Of a DNA stretch of 64,000 nucleotides, positions 58,097 to 64,000 are shown one piece after another. The notes beneath the pieces were generated by a model that saw only the letters and a program-made list of their open reading frames with translations, did no database searches and was not told where the DNA came from. The stretch lies in assembly GCA_003725745.1 (NCBI GenBank), contig RHDP01000001.1, positions 2,381,001 through 2,445,000 on the forward strand. Reading direction: 5' to 3'. Position 1 is the stretch's first letter. Each line of letters begins with the position of its first letter. Source of the DNA: Streptomyces sp. I6. Its GTDB lineage: Bacteria; Actinomycetota; Actinomycetes; Streptomycetales; Streptomycetaceae. The position numbers and the translations under genes are program-made.

Positions 58097-59075
58097 GCGC
58101 CCCGACCCCCGAGACCGCCGAGAACTCGGACGGCGCACGCGCCTCTCTGGAGGCCCTGCGCACCGAGATCGCGAAGGCCGTGGTGGGCCAGGACTCCGCA
58201 GTCACCGGACTGGTCGTCGCCCTGCTCTGCCGTGGCCACGTCCTGCTCGAGGGAGTCCCCGGCGTGGCCAAGACCCTGCTGGTAAGGGCTCTGGCGGCGT
58301 CCCTCGAACTGGACACCAAGCGGGTCCAGTTCACCCCTGATCTCATGCCCAGCGATGTCACCGGCTCCCTGGTCTATGACGCCCGGACCGCGGAGTTCTC
58401 CTTCCAGCCGGGCCCCGTCTTCACCAATCTCCTGCTTGCCGACGAGATCAACAGAACGCCCCCCAAGACCCAGTCGTCGCTTCTTGAAGCCATGGAAGAG
58501 CGCCAGGTCACCGTCGACGGCACACCTCGCCCCTTCCCGATCCGTTTCTGGTTGCCGCGACTCAGAACCCGGTCGAGTACGAGGGCACCTACCCTCTGCC
58601 CGAAGCTCAGCTCGACCGCTTCCTGCTCAAGCTGACCGTGTCGCTGCCGTCCCGCGACGACGAGATCGACGTCCTCGCCAAGCATGCGGGAGGCTTCAAC
58701 CCACGCGACCTACAGGCCGCCGGCCTCCGCCCCGTCGCCACAGCCGCCGACCTGGAAGCCGCCCGTGCGGCCGTCGCCGGCACCTCGGTCTCCAGCGAGA
58801 TCGCGGGCTACGTCGTCGATATCTGCCGTGCCACCCGTGACTCCCCCTCACTCACTCTCGGCGTCTCTCCCCGAGGCGCCACCGCTCTGCTCTCCACCGC
58901 GCGGGCCTGGGCCTGGCTGACCGGCCGTGACTACGTCATCCCCGACGATGTGAAGGCCCTTGCCCTGCCCACCCTCCGCCACCGCATCCAGCTGCGCCCC
59001 GAGGCCGAAATGGAAGGCGTCACCGCCGACTCCGTCATCTCCGCGATCCTCGCCCACGTCCCCGTCCCCCGCTGA
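58093..59075 (+). CDS. MoxR-family AAA+ ATPase, one frameshift
   Basis: About 327 residues. Walker A LLEGVPGVAKTLLVRALA, Walker B LLLADEINRTPPKTQSSLLEAMEERQVTVDG, sensor 1 FLVAATQNPVEYEGTYPLPEAQLDRF and the C-terminal helical domain. At about 58543-58546 one C is missing (PRPFPD/PFLVAATQNP); without it the raw frame ends at 58635. MoxR ATPases act as chaperones for the assembly of partner complexes, often the DUF58/VWA protein encoded next. ATG overlaps the upstream stop. Confidence 0.92.
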
Positions 59076-59086
59076 GGCAGGACGCC

Positions 59087-60397
59087 ATGGCCCTCACCGG
59101 ACGAGCTGCTCTCCTCGCAGCACTCGGCTGTCTCCCCGTCGGATTCCTCGAACCCAGCTGGACGGGAATCCTCGCCGTCAATGCATCACTCTCCGTAGCA
59201 ATTGTGTGCGACTACGCCCTGGCTGCACCAGTCCGCACCCTGCGGTTCACCCGAACCGGTGATACTTCGGTTCGGCTCGGCGAGAGCGCGGAAGTGCAGC
59301 TCACGGTCGCCAACACCTCCTCCCGGAAGCTGCGTGCCCGTCTGCGGGACGCCTGGCCCCCGAGCAGTTGGCCTTCCGGGACCGAGCAAGCCGTGTCACG
59401 ACACACGGTGACGGTTCCGGCGGGCGAGCGTCGCCTGGTGACAACGGTCCTCCGCCCCACCCGCCGCGGTGACCGGCGCGCGGAACTCATCACGGTCCGC
59501 TCCTACGGGCCGCTGGGCCTCGCGGCCCGTCAGGGAAACCATCGGGTTCCCTGGACGGTCCGCGTGCTGCCGCCGTTCACGAGCCGCAAGCACCTGCCGT
59601 CCCGGCTGGCCCGCCTGCGTGAACTCGACGGCAGGACCAGCGTCCTGACCCGCGGGGAAGGCACCGAGTTCGACAGCCTCCGAGACTACGTTCCGGGGGA
59701 CGACACCCGCTCCATCGACTGGCGCGCCACCGCCCGCCGGAACACGGTCGCGATGCGCACCTGGCGCCCGGAGCGGGACCGTCACATCCTGATCGTGCTG
59801 GACACCGGCCGCACCGCCGCCGGTCGAGTGGGGGACGTCCCACGTCTGGACGCTTCCATGGACGCCGCCCTTCTCCTCGCCGCGCTGGCCTCTCGTGCGG
59901 GTGACCGGGTGGACCTCCTGGCCTATGACCGCCGCGTCCGTGCCCAGGTCCAGGGCAGAGCGGCCGGGGAGATCCTGCCTTCCATGGTCAACGCCATGGC
60001 GCCCCTCGAGCCGGAGTTGGTGGAGACGGACGCCCGCGGCCTGAGTGCGGCGACCCTCAAGCATGCTCCCCGGCGATCCCTCGTGGTGCTGCTGACCAGC
60101 CTGGACGCCGCCCCGATCGAGGAGGGCCTCCTGCCGGTGCTGCCACAGCTCACCCGGCGCCATACGGTGGTGGTCGCCTCGGTAGCGGACCCGCACATCG
60201 AGAGGATGGCAGGCGGACGCGGCAGCCTGGACGCGGTGTACGAGGCCGCTGCCGGCACGCAGGCCCAGCTCCAGCGAGGCCGTACTGCGGAACAGCTCCA
60301 GCGCCATGGCGTCACCGTCGTGGACGCCACTCCCGAGAACCTCGCCCCGGCAGTGGCGGACGCGTATCTGGCACTCAAGGCCGCGGGACGCCTGTGA
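59087..60397 (+). CDS. DUF58 domain protein
   Basis: 436 residues from ATG 59087, 11 bases after MoxR. Two membrane segments in the first 50 residues, a beta-rich region (VQLTVANTSSRKLRARLRDAWP), then the DUF58 signature EFDSLRDYVPGDDTRSIDWRATARRNTVAMRTW and a von Willebrand A-like fold (HILIVLDTGRTAAG). Presumed client or partner of the MoxR ATPase in envelope functions. The operon ends here, converging on the rRNA operon. Confidence 0.93.
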   Translation: MALTGRAALLAALGCLPVGFLEPSWTGILAVNASLSVAIVCDYALAAPVRTLRFTRTGDTSVRLGESAEVQLTVANTSSRKLRARLRDAWPPSSWPSGTEQAVSRHTVTVPAGERRLVTTVLRPTRRGDRRAELITVRSYGPLGLAARQGNHRVPWTVRVLPPFTSRKHLPSRLARLRELDGRTSVLTRGEGTEFDSLRDYVPGDDTRSIDWRATARRNTVAMRTWRPERDRHILIVLDTGRTAAGRVGDVPRLDASMDAALLLAALASRAGDRVDLLAYDRRVRAQVQGRAAGEILPSMVNAMAPLEPELVETDARGLSAATLKHAPRRSLVVLLTSLDAAPIEEGLLPVLPQLTRRHTVVVASVADPHIERMAGGRGSLDAVYEAAAGTQAQLQRGRTAEQLQRHGVTVVDATPENLAPAVADAYLALKAAGRL

Positions 60398-60575
60398 GGG
60401 CCGTCCGGTTCCTCCTCCGGTCTGTGTGGGCCCGGCCCCGCCGACCGGGAAACCTCCCCGGGACACCACACCCCGAAACAGCGCACCGGACTCCCGCGAC
60501 CACACCACCAACCGCCCCGCCCCGCAGCACACCGAACCCCGGAACACTCCGAGGAATTCTCCCCGGAACGCGGAA

Positions 60576-60603
60576 AAGCCCCGGGCCGCAAGGCCCGGGG
60601 CTT
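60576..60603. terminator. Terminator of the rRNA operon
   Basis: AAGCCCCGGGCC and GGCCCGGGGCTT around a four-base loop, 13 bases past the 5S end; the minus-strand transcript ends in TTTT. It can also stop the converging DUF58 operon. Confidence 0.88.
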
Positions 60604-60615
60604 CCCCTCAACAAT

Positions 60616-60735
60616 CGTTCGGCGGTGTCCTACTCTCCCACAGGGTCCCCCCTGCAGTACCATCGGCGCTGAAAGGCTTAGCTTCCGGGTTCGAAATGTA
60701 ACCGGGCGTTTCCCTAACGCTATGACCACCGAAAC
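60616..60735 (-). rRNA. rrf: 5S ribosomal RNA
   Basis: About 120 bases. On the minus strand it starts GTTTCGGTGGTCATAGCG, contains CGAACCCGGAAGCTAAGCC and ends near CACCGCCGAAC, all typical of Streptomyces 5S. Ends are placed by comparison with the family, to within a few bases. Confidence 0.95.
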
Positions 60736-60790
60736 TCTATGAAAATATCGAACCAGCCCACCACCACAGTAGCGGCATGTTCGTTACTTC

Positions 60791-60816
60791 AGAACTAACA
60801 CAGTGGACGCGAGCAA
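60791..60816 (-). other. 23S 3' processing stem arm
   Basis: The sequence containing ACAGTGGACGCGAGCA pairs with its near-exact complement at 63950-63974 on the other side of the 23S gene. Such flanking complements form the long stem cut by RNase III to release pre-23S RNA. Confidence 0.8.
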
Positions 60817-60820
60817 CTGA

Positions 60821-63943
<3,123 letters not shown>

Positions 63944-64000
63944 CACAGATGCTCGCGTCCACTGTGCAGTTCTCAAACAACGACCAGCCACCCACCACCC
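63944..64000 (-). other. Start of the 16S-23S spacer
   Basis: Contains the 5' arm of the 23S processing stem (63950-63974). No tRNA gene is visible in this part, in line with Streptomyces rRNA operons, which lack spacer tRNAs. The 16S gene should lie beyond the window. Confidence 0.8.

Noticed and set aside
63944-64000. tRNA gene in the rRNA spacer
   Set aside because: No tRNA-like fold or T-loop sequence in the visible part.

Overview
The window is about 70% G+C or more. It has Streptomyces-type gene content (mtrA-mtrB-lpqB, long-form hpf, the 1647-residue NAD-glutamate dehydrogenase, two PASTA-less Ser/Thr kinases, many GTG starts) and ends in an rRNA operon. I read it as a Streptomyces (or very close actinomycete) chromosomal core region carrying one accessory block at its left end.

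Layout. Positions 1-9720, minus strand, hold a modified-peptide (RiPP) operon: a LuxR/AAA regulator, then YcaO cyclodehydratase, a short E1-like leader-binding protein, an E1-like/SagB fusion, a second degenerate SagB-like protein, a PqqD-domain M50 protease and a LanB-type dehydratase cut by the window edge. Reading frames in the operon overlap or nearly touch. No precursor gene could be identified. After 1.4 kb without a convincing gene come prfB, two Ser/Thr kinases and, divergently, an FHA-FtsK-like ATPase (11.1-20 kb). A sugar ABC importer without an ATPase gene follows (20.2-24.1 kb), then a methyltransferase, a glycosyltransferase, a TetR regulator, a Wzm/Wzt-type polysaccharide exporter and a decayed membrane glycosyltransferase (24.4-31.5 kb). 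Next are gdh (31.6-36.5 kb), DJ-1/PfpI, a HAD hydrolase, a small DUF6912-type gene, an Rv3235-family gene and secA (to 43.9 kb). Then come a GNAT acetyltransferase, a winged-helix protein, a NarL-type regulator, hpf, comF, lpqB-mtrB-mtrA and mtnA (44.1-54.8 kb). A plus-strand operon of membrane protein, DUF4129, DUF4350, MoxR ATPase and DUF58 (55-60.4 kb) faces the rRNA operon (5S, 23S; minus strand, 60.6 kb to the end).

Two features run through the window. First, at least thirteen genes, including mtrB, lpqB, mtnA and a MoxR ATPase, are interrupted by a frameshift. Every one is a loss of one base, most map to a G or C run, and adding one base there restores the family sequence. This looks like systematic homopolymer under-calling rather than gene decay, so I annotate these genes as full-length with a flagged frameshift. 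Second, short tandem repeats, many with units divisible by three (15, 18, 21, 27, 36, 39 bp), recur inside genes, at gene ends and next to terminators, and one gene tail is duplicated in a segment of roughly 230 bp.

How the genes work together: the 20-24 kb operon imports a sugar and probably borrows the shared ATPase MsiK. Wzm/Wzt exports a surface polysaccharide made with the help of nearby transferases. MtrAB-LpqB senses envelope state. HPF hibernates ribosomes and SecA drives secretion. The DUF4129/DUF4350/MoxR/DUF58 set is a conserved actinobacterial envelope-associated AAA module.
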